From Candidatus Melainabacteria bacterium (GTDB lineage: Bacteria > Cyanobacteriota > Vampirovibrionia > LMEP-6097), in the NCBI GenBank assembly GCA_018695135.1, contig JABHOV010000024.1, positions 1 through 46,294 on the forward strand: a stretch of 46,294 nt of DNA, in the 5' to 3' direction. Positions 1 to 7,625 of the stretch are shown here, in pieces. A program made the position numbers and the translations under genes. The notes under the pieces were generated by a model. It did not search any database. It worked only from the letters and a program-made list of their open reading frames with translations, and was not told the origin of the DNA. How positions within the stretch are numbered: the stretch's first letter is position 1; each line of letters begins with the position of its first letter.

Positions 1-321
1 ACCATGGCCATGGACCTTGGCCCCGAGGCCTTCCTCAACCAATCTGAAGCGCTCGCCACCCGCCCAGACCAACAAGACAATCTAAAGCTGGTGAATGTGC
101 CGAGCCTGATCCTTTGCGGCAAAGAGGATCGATTATGTCCGCTCGATCGACATGTGTTGTTGGCCCAGCTCATTCCTGGGGCACGGCTTGAAGTTATTGA
201 TGGGGCTGGCCATTTGCCGACACTTGAACAGCCCGAGGCCACCACCACCGCGCTGCGCATCTGGCTCGATGGTGCTACGAACGCCCTACCCCTGCCCTCT
301 AAGGAGATTGAACATGTCTAA
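1..321 (+). CDS. alpha/beta-hydrolase, C-terminal part (5' truncated by window)
   Basis: The frame is open from the first base, so the gene is cut by the window edge and only the last ~106 residues are visible. They look like the end of an alpha/beta-hydrolase. A strand VPSLILCGKEDRLCP carries the usual acidic-residue region, and GAGHLPTLEQPE supplies the catalytic His context near the C-terminus. The substrate cannot be told. The stretch is visibly GC-richer, with many GCC/CTC/ACC codons, than everything after about position 320, which may indicate transfer. The stop overlaps the start of the next gene by 8 nt, and that gene's Shine-Dalgarno AAGGAG (301-306) lies inside this coding region. 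Confidence 0.75.
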   Translation, partial: TMAMDLGPEAFLNQSEALATRPDQQDNLKLVNVPSLILCGKEDRLCPLDRHVLLAQLIPGARLEVIDGAGHLPTLEQPEATTTALRIWLDGATNALPLPSKEIEHV

Positions 322-874
322 ACAAGAATCGATACTAAAAGAAACAGGGGATTTACTCGAGAACGCGCGCACAGAGGTGCTTAAAGAAATCAATAGTGGC
401 AAAGGGCTACTAAGTAGAATCTTTGGTGATAGCAAAAAAGACTCACTCAAGCGTGCACAGTCATCTATCAGCAAAGCCATCAACCAAATGCAGAGCTTCA
501 ACAAAGATGAATCTGGCTTAGTTGGCAAATTACAGCAACATCTTAATCAAAAAACTGAAGACCTTAAAAAACTTGAAACTGAAGTTGAAAGAAGTCAAAA
601 AGAAACGAGTGAGCTCAGAGACAAAATCAGATTCTTCCAAGATGAGATAGAAAAATTCAAAGCTACTACAAAAGAAGAAAATATCATAGAAGCACCTCAA
701 GGGAATCACACAATTGAGCAGGGTTTCAAAGCTAAGATTCAAGAGCTTGAAGAAAGCAATAGAGACATCCAAATACGTTTTACTTCTTCTCAAGACAGTC
801 TCCAAGAGTCTGAAGAACTTACTGCTGAGTTTGCACATAGGCTCAAAAGGCTTAAGTCAGAAATTACCAGTTAA
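314..874 (+). CDS. coiled-coil protein of unknown function
   Basis: 186 aa, Lys/Glu/Gln-rich, with no membrane segment. From about residue 65 to the end the heptad-like spacing of Leu/Ile with charged residues predicts long coiled coil (for example QQHLNQKTEDLKKLETEVER). I chose the ATG at 314 because AAGGAG sits at 301-306, eight bases upstream; a longer reading from 152 would run through the hydrolase gene and is rejected. Its stop TAA shares a base with the folB start, so it is co-translated with the folate genes. No family is recognised; a structural or scaffold role is only a guess. Confidence 0.7.
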   Translation: MSKQESILKETGDLLENARTEVLKEINSGKGLLSRIFGDSKKDSLKRAQSSISKAINQMQSFNKDESGLVGKLQQHLNQKTEDLKKLETEVERSQKETSELRDKIRFFQDEIEKFKATTKEENIIEAPQGNHTIEQGFKAKIQELEESNRDIQIRFTSSQDSLQESEELTAEFAHRLKRLKSEITS

Positions 875-1251
875 TGCCAAAAGCAAATACTGATTGCATA
901 ATCATCAAGAATATCCAGGCTTACTCCAAGCTTGGCGTTTTTGATTACGAAAGAGAACTTGGTCAATCCTTACTGGTTGATCTTGAGCTTGAACTCGATT
1001 TAGAGGAAGCAGGGCTCTCGGACAAGGTCAGCGACAGCGTTGACTATGCAGCTGTATCACTTGCTATCAGAGGACTTGCCCAAAGCAAAGAATATTTATT
1101 AATCGAACATCTCGCTCGTGAGATAATTACAATGCTATTTAGCAAATTTGACAAGCTTGAAGGAGTATTAGTTGAAGTCAAAAAAACTATCGTTAACGCC
1201 CAGCAATTTAGCGGGGAGCCCAGTATCAGACTCTACAGATCAAGACTATGA
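874..1251 (+). CDS. folB: dihydroneopterin aldolase
   Basis: 125 aa, the full length of FolB. It cleaves 7,8-dihydroneopterin to 6-hydroxymethyl-dihydropterin and glycolaldehyde in cytosolic folate synthesis. Family landmarks are visible: GVFDYERELGQ (residues 21-31, with Glu26 in the expected pterin-site position), DY at 57-58, LIEHLA at 76-81 and VEVKKT at 100-105 with the conserved Lys. It starts in the stop of the preceding gene (TAATG) and its 3' end overlaps pabB by 80 nt, so folB-pabB-pabC form one folate operon joining the pterin and p-aminobenzoate branches. Confidence 0.92.
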   Translation: MPKANTDCIIIKNIQAYSKLGVFDYERELGQSLLVDLELELDLEEAGLSDKVSDSVDYAAVSLAIRGLAQSKEYLLIEHLAREIITMLFSKFDKLEGVLVEVKKTIVNAQQFSGEPSIRLYRSRL

Positions 1252-2356
1252 CTTTTGCTTTGAAGATCCAAGCGGCAAACAAATTACCAGTTCTAATCCT
1301 ATAGAAATCTTTGACTCTCTGGATAAACTAGATGCATACTTAGAGAGAAACCCTGAACTCTTAGAAATGGACAACGCTGGCTTCGCTGGATACATTAGCT
1401 ATGAAGGTGATTGTGAGTTTGGGCTATATGAAAAGATCGTCATTGCGAGAGAAACGAAGCAACCCGATGCAAAGGATTCGTTAAAACTATCAACTTGCCG
1501 TCCTCTGGATATCGCAATAACTTATCCAGATCCAGAGAAATATATCCAAGCAGTTAAAAAATGCCAAGAATATATTAAAGAGGGTGATATTTATCAAGCC
1601 AATATTACGCATCGCTTTGCGCTGCAGGGGATAGAGAATAATGAATGGGGAATAGAGCTCTACGAAAAACTCAAATCACTCAACCCCGCTCCTTATATGG
1701 GCTATATGAATTTCAAGAATTACCAGATCATAAGTAGTTCTCCAGAAAGCTTTTTGAAAATCAAACCCCTATCCTCCTCTTCTCTCTGCCAGCAAGAATG
1801 GGGTATTTCCTCTTCTCCGATTAAAGGCACTGCCAGCCTCAAAGAACTAGATTACTTACTTGCTTCTAGCAAAGAAAAAGCTGAGCACATCATGATCGTT
1901 GACTTGATACGCAATGATCTTGGTCGAATCTGTCAAACTGGTTCAATAGAAGTCCCAGAAATTCTTGCAACTCACAAATTCAAAAATCTCTATCACCTAG
2001 TCTCGACTGTTAGCGGCAAGCTTAAGCAAACCGGCTTACCCAAATTCAAAGATATTTTTGCTGCGACTTTCCCTGGCGGCTCTATCACAGGAGCGCCCAA
2101 AATTCGAGCAATGGAAATCATCAAAGAACTAGAAGAAGGTCCTAGAGGACCTTATACCGGCAGCATGGGTTATTTCAGATTCAAAGATGGTGGCGAATTC
2201 AATATCCTGATTCGCAGCATTGTAATTGACAAGACAACAAACGAAACAAGTTTGCATGTGGGTTCTGGTATCACCGCTAGCTCAAACCCACAAAGAGAAT
2301 TAGAAGAAAGCTACCTTAAAGCTCAAACAATACTAGAGGTCTTTAATGCAAATTAA
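1172..2356 (+). CDS. pabB: aminodeoxychorismate synthase component I
   Basis: 394 aa chorismate-binding enzyme that makes 4-amino-4-deoxychorismate for folate. Diagnostic motifs include SPIKGTAS, whose Lys (PIKGT) separates PabB from TrpE (PIAGT), then IVDLIRNDLGRIC, PGGSITGAPKIRAMEII and GSGITASSNPQ. No in-frame ATG exists near the expected N-terminus. The start is TTG at 1172, preceded six bases upstream by AGGAG (1161-1165), inside folB. The first ~60 residues form the short N-terminal region seen in PabB of PabB-PabC type. A partial copy of the short palindromic repeat (1439-1466) appears to encode residues about 90-98. Confidence 0.92.
   Translation: MKSKKLSLTPSNLAGSPVSDSTDQDYDFCFEDPSGKQITSSNPIEIFDSLDKLDAYLERNPELLEMDNAGFAGYISYEGDCEFGLYEKIVIARETKQPDAKDSLKLSTCRPLDIAITYPDPEKYIQAVKKCQEYIKEGDIYQANITHRFALQGIENNEWGIELYEKLKSLNPAPYMGYMNFKNYQIISSSPESFLKIKPLSSSSLCQQEWGISSSPIKGTASLKELDYLLASSKEKAEHIMIVDLIRNDLGRICQTGSIEVPEILATHKFKNLYHLVSTVSGKLKQTGLPKFKDIFAATFPGGSITGAPKIRAMEIIKELEEGPRGPYTGSMGYFRFKDGGEFNILIRSIVIDKTTNETSLHVGSGITASSNPQRELEESYLKAQTILEVFNAN
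1439..1466. repeat. partial short palindromic repeat inside pabB
   Basis: CGTCATTGCGAGAGAAACG continues into AAGCAACCC. The opening CGTCATTGCGAG is identical to the copy at 4992 and matches the outer arm of the other family members, and AAGCAA resembles the closing arm. The middle is shorter and no strong hairpin remains. It reads in frame as IVIARETKQ. A degenerate copy is likely, but chance cannot be excluded. Confidence 0.45.
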
Positions 2357-3080
2357 TCAACTACTTGAAAGTCTTAGGGTCGAAGAGCTTGAAGACATGG
2401 TTATTGTTTATGATCTTGAAGCACACTGCCAGAGGTTATTGAATAGTATTGAAGCGCTGTCATTGCGAGGAGCGAATGCGACGTGGCAATCTAGTCTACA
2501 AGACTTTATTTTATTTATCCAAAACCAAATCAAAAACAAAGCTCAATATCAATTTTCTAAAGCTGTTAGTTTCACAAACTCGTCCTCTGCATTAGATTGC
2601 CACGCCCTACGGGCTCGCAATGACGGCTTACATAAACTACAACTAATTTATTCTAGCAATGGTGATTTTGAAATAATAATAAAACCTTACACCCGTGATT
2701 TAGCAAAAAATTGGAAAGTCACAATTCTCTCTCCAGAAGAGTTTCGAATTGATTCCAAAGACCCAAAATGGCAACACAAATTCTATCCTCGGCTCCCCAT
2801 GCCCCATTCCCACTACCCTCTTTGTGATGAATTCATTTGGTGCAACGAGCAAGGTCATGTCTGTGAAGGCAGTTTTACTAATATATTTTTTCAAAATGAA
2901 ACAGATCAATGGCATACACCTCATCTAGATTGCGGCATCTTGCCTGGAACGATGCGAGCAAAGCTAATAGACAAGCTTGACGCTCGTGAGGGGTTTTATA
3001 CAGAAAATGATTTGGGGGCTAAAATTGTATTGGTTAATTCGATGTTTATCAAAGAAGTTAGTCTCTATCGCCAAGCTTAA
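2346..3080 (+). CDS. pabC: aminodeoxychorismate lyase, class IV PLP enzyme
   Basis: 244 aa fold-type IV aminotransferase-like lyase that releases pyruvate from aminodeoxychorismate to give p-aminobenzoate. Supporting motifs are the KFYPR region (Lys145, likely PLP lysine), the DEFIWCNEQGHVCEGSFTNIF pattern and the closing CGILPGTMRAKLI pattern. The N-terminus begins at LLESLRVE, as in the PabC half of PabB-PabC fusions, and the gene overlaps pabB by 11 nt. Two in-frame palindromic repeats, in opposite orientations, encode residues about 38-50 and 83-94 and share no sequence with ordinary PabC. Whether the enzyme still works is inferred only from the intact frame and retained catalytic motifs. 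Confidence 0.85.
   Translation: MQINQLLESLRVEELEDMVIVYDLEAHCQRLLNSIEALSLRGANATWQSSLQDFILFIQNQIKNKAQYQFSKAVSFTNSSSALDCHALRARNDGLHKLQLIYSSNGDFEIIIKPYTRDLAKNWKVTILSPEEFRIDSKDPKWQHKFYPRLPMPHSHYPLCDEFIWCNEQGHVCEGSFTNIFFQNETDQWHTPHLDCGILPGTMRAKLIDKLDAREGFYTENDLGAKIVLVNSMFIKEVSLYRQA
2459..2494. repeat. short palindromic repeat, copy in pabC
   Basis: GTCATTGCGAGGAGCGAATG followed by CGACGTGGCAATCTAG: imperfect inverted repeat with ATTGC/GCAAT ends and GCG/CGC inner pairs. It reads in frame in pabC as SLRGANATWQS. Same family as the repeats at 2595, 4992 and 5106. Confidence 0.8.
2595..2625. repeat. short palindromic repeat, inverted copy in pabC
   Basis: GATTGCCACGCCC-TAC-GGGCTCGCAATGACG: arms ATTGCCACGCCC and GGGCTCGCAAT pair except for two positions. 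It is in the opposite orientation to the copy at 2459 and reads in frame as DCHALRARND. The ARND frame is the one also used in tlyA at 4992. Confidence 0.85.
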
Positions 3081-3145
3081 GCATGAAGACCAAAGCCATA
3101 AAACCAAAAAGAAAACCTTTTACAAATGAGGAGATCATGCCTTTA

Positions 3146-3859
3146 TTATACCCCTTCAGCCGCTTGTCCTGTCTTATTAGCAAAATCCATATATGTAACA
3201 ATATCTTTGCCTAAATCAGGATAAATCAATTTAAAAGCGAATTTACCACTTTCAACTTGATAACGAACAATATTAAGACTCGCATCTTTAATTGGTGCTT
3301 TGAATCTATCAAAAGGATCACTGGCATTAGTTTTAGTTTTAATTTTATTCAATAGTTTTTCATTTGGTTCTTGCTGTGAGAAATAAAACAAACCAAGACA
3401 TTTGCTAGAACCTACTCTCAACAAGGGTCTTAATCCAGGCATCTCCATCTCTGAACCAGGATGCACAATCCTTGCTTTGATATAAAACCCATTGTGGTCT
3501 TGCAATTTTATATCACTAATTCTAGTATGTGCTCTATTTTTACTGCTCCAGATCTTATAGTCTTTGATTTTTACTTTTTTGGTTTGTGCAAGTAAAGCCC
3601 AAAGCTTACGTTGAGGATTATACAAACCTGTTTGGTGAGATAGATAGAAAAAGCGACGAAACAAGTATTGTAGTACTACAAACTCAAATTCAAAACCAGG
3701 TCTATCGTTATAATCACCCGAGCTAACCAAAAACTCTAAGTTATTACAAGCCTCACTCAGTGAATCTGGCGACCAAGATCTTGGATCATATAAAACATCA
3801 TCGATGCCTTTCAGTTCATCGATATATTTTCCTATTTCAAATTCTATTGCTTTTGCCAT
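3146..3859 (-). CDS. hypothetical protein, 237 aa
   Basis: No family recognised. It has no signal peptide or membrane helix. The composition is ordinary, with aromatic-rich central stretches (FEFEFVVLQYLFRRFFYLSHQ, about residues 55-75) and several basic segments (KTKKVKIKDYKIW). It precedes no other minus-strand gene closely, lies 34 nt downstream of the nadK stop, and could be the last gene of a tlyA-nadK-orf transcript. Its 3' end faces pabC with 65 bp between them. Coding is supported by the long open frame and the AT-rich codon use matching its neighbours. Confidence 0.6.
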   Translation of the reverse strand: MAKAIEFEIGKYIDELKGIDDVLYDPRSWSPDSLSEACNNLEFLVSSGDYNDRPGFEFEFVVLQYLFRRFFYLSHQTGLYNPQRKLWALLAQTKKVKIKDYKIWSSKNRAHTRISDIKLQDHNGFYIKARIVHPGSEMEMPGLRPLLRVGSSKCLGLFYFSQQEPNEKLLNKIKTKTNASDPFDRFKAPIKDASLNIVRYQVESGKFAFKLIYPDLGKDIVTYMDFANKTGQAAEGV

Positions 3860-3893
3860 TCGTCTCCGCTTTACTACGACGCAACAAGTTCTT

Positions 3894-4742
3894 TTACTTA
3901 TTGGCGCCGATCTCTCCCCACTTCATCTTATCTCTAAGAATGCTATAAAAACTACGGTATGATGCTTTAAGTTGAGCTAATTTAAGACTATACTCAGCTT
4001 TGCTAAAAACAATCCGGCTACCAGGCTCCAATTCAATCAAATCTTGACCATCAGCTTGCATAAAGAAATTCGTCTTGTTGTCTTTGGTTTCTAACACTAT
4101 ACACTGTTCATCAGAGATCACATGTGCTCTACTCGCCAAGGAATGAGCCGCAATAGGCACAATCTCAAAAGCTTTGATGTTCGGGTCCATCACCGCCCCT
4201 CCCGCACTCAAGGCATAGGCCGTTGAGCCCGTTGGCGTACTCACTATAATGCCATCAGAACGAAAAGAATGTAATAAATCATCATCAATATACAAATCTG
4301 TATAAAGCAAGTTAGATTTAGAATCTCTAGACACAACCACTTCATTTAGGGCGATTACTTTTTTGCCAAGGCTCGGCACTTCCGCTTGTAACAAAGATCG
4401 CTCCTGAATAACCAAATCATTATTAGCAATCGCATCAGCAAGTTCTTTAACTTCCATATCACCATACTCTGATAAGAAACCAAGATGCCCAAAATTAATT
4501 CCCAGTAATGGGATCTGGTGTTTGATCACTTGTTTTGAAACACAAAGGAATGTTCCGTCACCCCCCATCACCACAGCAAGATCTGTTGACTTCTTTAATT
4601 CACTCCAGTTAGAATTATTCGCTTGAGCTTCAATCACTAAACAAGTCAAAGACTTAGCTTCAAGTTCAATAGCCAATGCGCGAGCAAAAGCTGGTGCTTG
4701 CGCTTTGAGAGGATTAAAAAATATTGCGATTTCTTTTATCAT
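3894..4742 (-). CDS. nadK: NAD kinase
   Basis: 282 aa. Phosphorylates NAD to NADP in the cytosol. The signature GGDGT is at residues 60-64, GINFGHLGFLSE follows at 81-92, NEVVVSRD at 133-140, and the glycine-rich DGIIVSTPTGSTAYALSAGG loop at 163-182. The length is normal for bacterial NadK. It lies 31 nt downstream of the tlyA stop on the same strand; the tlyA-nadK pairing is common in bacteria. Confidence 0.95.
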   Translation of the reverse strand: MIKEIAIFFNPLKAQAPAFARALAIELEAKSLTCLVIEAQANNSNWSELKKSTDLAVVMGGDGTFLCVSKQVIKHQIPLLGINFGHLGFLSEYGDMEVKELADAIANNDLVIQERSLLQAEVPSLGKKVIALNEVVVSRDSKSNLLYTDLYIDDDLLHSFRSDGIIVSTPTGSTAYALSAGGAVMDPNIKAFEIVPIAAHSLASRAHVISDEQCIVLETKDNKTNFFMQADGQDLIELEPGSRIVFSKAEYSLKLAQLKASYRSFYSILRDKMKWGEIGANK

Positions 4743-4773
4743 AATCTAAACTGTTCGACTCATAATGCCGTCA

Positions 4774-5589
4774 TTATATCAAGTTAAGCAAATACTCTAT
4801 ATTCCCCTTAGCTCCCTTCACGGGAGATTCAATCTCTGACTGGATTTCATAGCCAAGAGCCTTGATCTTAGCGATAGTAGTTGCAAAAACCTCTTGCCTA
4901 ATCTTTTCATCTCGAATCACGCCGCGACATTTATCCATTATGGTTTTGCCAGCTTCAAACTGAGGTTTGAGTAAGGCGATAATGACAAGCTCGTCATTGC
5001 GAGCTCCGCAGGAGCGCGGCAATCCATTTAATAAAGTGGTTAAGTGCTGAAGAATTGTAACAAGTGAAATAAAACTTACATCAATAACAACCATGTCAAT
5101 GCTTTGGATTGCCACGCCCTTTTCAAGGGCTCGCAATGACGAAAAATCTCTAAAATTGGTTTCTTCTAAATTAATCACCCTAGGATCATTTTGTAATTTG
5201 TAATGCAGCTGTCCTTTACCAACATCAATCGCGATTGATTGTTTAGCACCATTTTGCAAAGCATAATCGGTGAAACCACCAGTAGAGGCGCCGATATCAA
5301 GAATGGCTTTATCTGTGAAATCCAAATCGAAAGCTTCATGAGCAGCTTTCATCTTAAAAGCACCGCGACTGACATAAGGAAGCATTTTATCTTCTACTTC
5401 TATATAGTTTGGATTTTGCTCATAAGCCTCATAAAAAGATTCTTGATCTATTTGCTGACCAGCCTTATTAATTACTCTGCCATCTATCTTTACACCATTC
5501 ATCATGATGCAAGTCTGTGCTTTTTGGCGGCTATCAAAGAAAGCTAAATCCATTAGTAGCTTATCGAGCCTTAGTTTGAGCTTTGCCAT
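4774..5589 (-). CDS. tlyA: TlyA-family rRNA 2'-O-methyltransferase
   Basis: 271 aa. The N-terminal S4 RNA-binding domain (residues 1-65) begins KLRLDKLLMDLAFFDSRQKAQ, and the C-terminal FtsJ/RrmJ-like Rossmann fold has SAM motif DIGASTGGF (98-106). Likely catalytic residues are Lys79 (SRGAFKM), Asp170 (VVIDVSFISL), Lys208 (LLKPQFE) and the Glu in the SEIESPVKGAKGN region. The family methylates 16S/23S rRNA ribose. Two palindromic repeats are read in frame as residues 150-162 and 188-200, one on each side of the Asp170 strand. Transcription diverges from the gene at 5614 with only 24 bp between starts. Confidence 0.9.
   Translation of the reverse strand: MAKLKLRLDKLLMDLAFFDSRQKAQTCIMMNGVKIDGRVINKAGQQIDQESFYEAYEQNPNYIEVEDKMLPYVSRGAFKMKAAHEAFDLDFTDKAILDIGASTGGFTDYALQNGAKQSIAIDVGKGQLHYKLQNDPRVINLEETNFRDFSSLRALEKGVAIQSIDMVVIDVSFISLVTILQHLTTLLNGLPRSCGARNDELVIIALLKPQFEAGKTIMDKCRGVIRDEKIRQEVFATTIAKIKALGYEIQSEIESPVKGAKGNIEYLLNLI
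4992..5024. repeat. short palindromic repeat, copy in tlyA
   Basis: CGTCATTGCGAGCTCCGCAG followed by GAGCGCGGCAATCC. GAGCTCC/GGAGCGC and ATTGC/GCAAT pair around a short loop. On the tlyA strand it encodes LPRSCGARND, with the same terminal ARND as the pabC copy at 2595. Confidence 0.85.
5106..5141. repeat. short palindromic repeat, inverted copy in tlyA
   Basis: GGATTGCCACGCCC-TTTTCAA-GGGCTCGCAATGACG: ATTGCCACGCCC pairs with GGGCTCGCAAT. The arms match the pabC copy at 2595 almost base for base and only the loop differs. On the tlyA strand it reads SLRALEKGVAIQ; SLR matches the frame of the copy at 2459. Confidence 0.88.
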
Positions 5590-5613
5590 ATATGTATTAT
5601 AATCTTAATAGCC

Positions 5614-7050
5614 ATGCTACATAAGATCAAACTAGCTTTATTAACACTTGTACTTGTGACACTTGGAGTAAGTGCCATTAATAAACACAGATTCATTAAT
5701 GTAAAGATCGCTTCTGACCCAGCAAAACCAAGAATCAATGATGCTATTAATATCAATGCAGAATTTGATTTAAAATCATCAACTGGCTTTGACACTGGTA
5801 GACTAAAAGCTTTTTTTAATGGCTTAAATGGTAAGCCATTAACAGGAACATTCAACATTAGAAGTATTGATGATGGTATTGCCAATATCGGTTTCAATGG
5901 TAGTAATAGTTTCCAAATTACTGCAGAAAAAACCGATATCCTTTTTCAATACTGGTTAACCAGAACCCAAGTAAACAGCGAACCACCTCAAGCGCAAACA
6001 ACTACAACGATCATCGCAAAACCTGCCTTAAGTACTGGCAACAATAATAATGGTGGAGGCGGCGGCGGTAATGCTACAAATTCTAATGGCGATCCGATAA
6101 CAATTCCTCAAGCCTTTTTCCTTAGCTCCACAGAAGAGTCAAATGGAGACATAGGTAGTGTTTCAGAGATAGAAAAAAGATTCGTACTGACCGTTAGCCA
6201 CGACCAAGACTATATTAGTTTTGTAAACGCTGAATACTTTGACCCTGCTTCAGATCCAATAATATCAAACTTGATTATCAAATCCAAAAATACAGAGAAC
6301 GGAACAGTAAGCAAAGTCACAGAAGATTTTACTTTTGATGTTGATGGTGATAGTGTCGCTGATACTAATAGAGAAAACTACTGGCTCACTGATTACAGCT
6401 CTAATTTAATGAGCGTAAGAGAAGCACAAAGATTCAATTTTATAGTAAACCTGGCGACACATTTTGAAAAGGCACAAGTAAACTTACCAGGTAATCTCGT
6501 TATTAAAGACAACGTCAAATATAGAATCAAGCCTCTAACGATTCCTCTAAGCGATATCACCATCAGCCCAAGCACGCTCAATTTTACTCAAGATCTGATT
6601 AACGCCAAGCGCAACAAGCAACTATTGGTTATGGAGGGAGCCACCATCACGGCAACACTAACAACCACTAATGACATCAGTGAAGCCTTTGTTACAAGTT
6701 CTGACTTTAGTAAATCAAAAATCAGAGTCAAAGATTCAAAAAAGAACAAAGTCAAAATTAATCCGGAAATAGATTCAAGCGAAACGGTAGCTATCACGCT
6801 ATTAGATGCAGCCAATGGTAGCTACCAAGTCTCAATACCGATTACTGCAACTATCAATAGCTCTAAAAACACTTTTACCAAAAATAAAATACCCCTAGCC
6901 TCTGGTCTTGAGAAAACTATAATCCTCCCTATTAAAATCAATATGGAATCAGCCATTAGCAATGGTCTTGATCTAATACTCGAAGGGGATTTAAACCAGG
7001 ACCTACTAATTAATATTGAAACCCTAGAAGAGGCTACAATAAGCGAATGA
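5614..7050 (+). CDS. secreted or surface protein with beta-rich domains, function unknown
   Basis: 478 aa. An N-terminal hydrophobic segment (KLALLTLVLVTLGVSA, about residues 5-21) is a signal peptide or anchor. After it come beta-strand-like Thr/Asn/Ile-rich stretches, an NNNNGGGGGG linker near residue 150, and a C-terminal half that resembles Ig-like or averaged-repeat surface modules (ITISPSTLNF..., ATITATLTTTNDISEAF). No catalytic motif is visible. A TATAAT box at 5598-5603 lies just upstream in the 24-bp gap with tlyA. Its stop overlaps the cysC start (ATGA), so they are probably co-transcribed, with no obvious functional link. Confidence 0.7.
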   Translation: MLHKIKLALLTLVLVTLGVSAINKHRFINVKIASDPAKPRINDAININAEFDLKSSTGFDTGRLKAFFNGLNGKPLTGTFNIRSIDDGIANIGFNGSNSFQITAEKTDILFQYWLTRTQVNSEPPQAQTTTTIIAKPALSTGNNNNGGGGGGNATNSNGDPITIPQAFFLSSTEESNGDIGSVSEIEKRFVLTVSHDQDYISFVNAEYFDPASDPIISNLIIKSKNTENGTVSKVTEDFTFDVDGDSVADTNRENYWLTDYSSNLMSVREAQRFNFIVNLATHFEKAQVNLPGNLVIKDNVKYRIKPLTIPLSDITISPSTLNFTQDLINAKRNKQLLVMEGATITATLTTTNDISEAFVTSSDFSKSKIRVKDSKKNKVKINPEIDSSETVAITLLDAANGSYQVSIPITATINSSKNTFTKNKIPLASGLEKTIILPIKINMESAISNGLDLILEGDLNQDLLINIETLEEATISE

Positions 7051-7625
7051 AACTCAAGCAAGGACTAACTCTTTGGCTCACTGGGCTTTCTGGCACCGGC
7101 AAATCCACAATCAGTGAAGCGCTTAGAGACAAATTAATTAAAAACAATCCTGATTTTCCTATCGAAATTCTTGATGGTGATGCGGTGCGAGAACATCTTT
7201 GCGCTGATTTGAGTTTTAGTAAAAAAGATCGCTTCACCAATATAGAAAGAATTGCTTTTCTTGCTGGTAAAATATCCAAACACGACGTACTTGTCTTGGT
7301 TCCAGTAATTGCTCCTTATCAAGAAGCAAGAAAAATGGCACGCTCCTTGAGCGCTCAATTTGTCGAGGTTTATATCAAAACAAGTATTGAAGAAGTGATT
7401 AAACGAGACGTGAAGGGTTTATACAAAAAAGCCATCGCCGGCGAAATCAAAGAATTTACCGGAATCTCTGATCCCTATGAAGAACCCGAGAATCCTGAGA
7501 TTTTAATTGAAACCGAGAAACAGAGTGTTGAAGAGTCGGTTGACAAAATTATTGATTATTTAATTACAGGTAATTATTTACAGAGTGAAGAACATCAGAA
7601 CAAGTATCGAGCTATTAAAACTTGA
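7047..7625 (+). CDS. cysC: adenylylsulfate (APS) kinase
   Basis: 192 aa. Phosphorylates adenylylsulfate to PAPS for sulfate assimilation or sulfation. P-loop GLSGTGKST (residues 13-21), LDGDAVREHL, SFSKKDRFTNIERIAFLA and the C-terminal FTGISDPYEEPENPEI are all family hallmarks. The usual AAISPY is replaced by VPVIAPY. It overlaps the preceding secreted-protein gene by 4 nt. No sulfurylase (cysD/cysN or sat) is beside it. Confidence 0.9.
   Translation: MKLKQGLTLWLTGLSGTGKSTISEALRDKLIKNNPDFPIEILDGDAVREHLCADLSFSKKDRFTNIERIAFLAGKISKHDVLVLVPVIAPYQEARKMARSLSAQFVEVYIKTSIEEVIKRDVKGLYKKAIAGEIKEFTGISDPYEEPENPEILIETEKQSVEESVDKIIDYLITGNYLQSEEHQNKYRAIKT

Noticed and set aside
152-313. Longer N-terminus of the coiled-coil protein from 152
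   Set aside because: It runs in another frame through the hydrolase gene; a good ribosome site supports ATG 314.
3081-3145. Terminator between pabC and the 3146 gene
   Set aside because: No convincing stem with a T-run in this 65-bp convergent gap.
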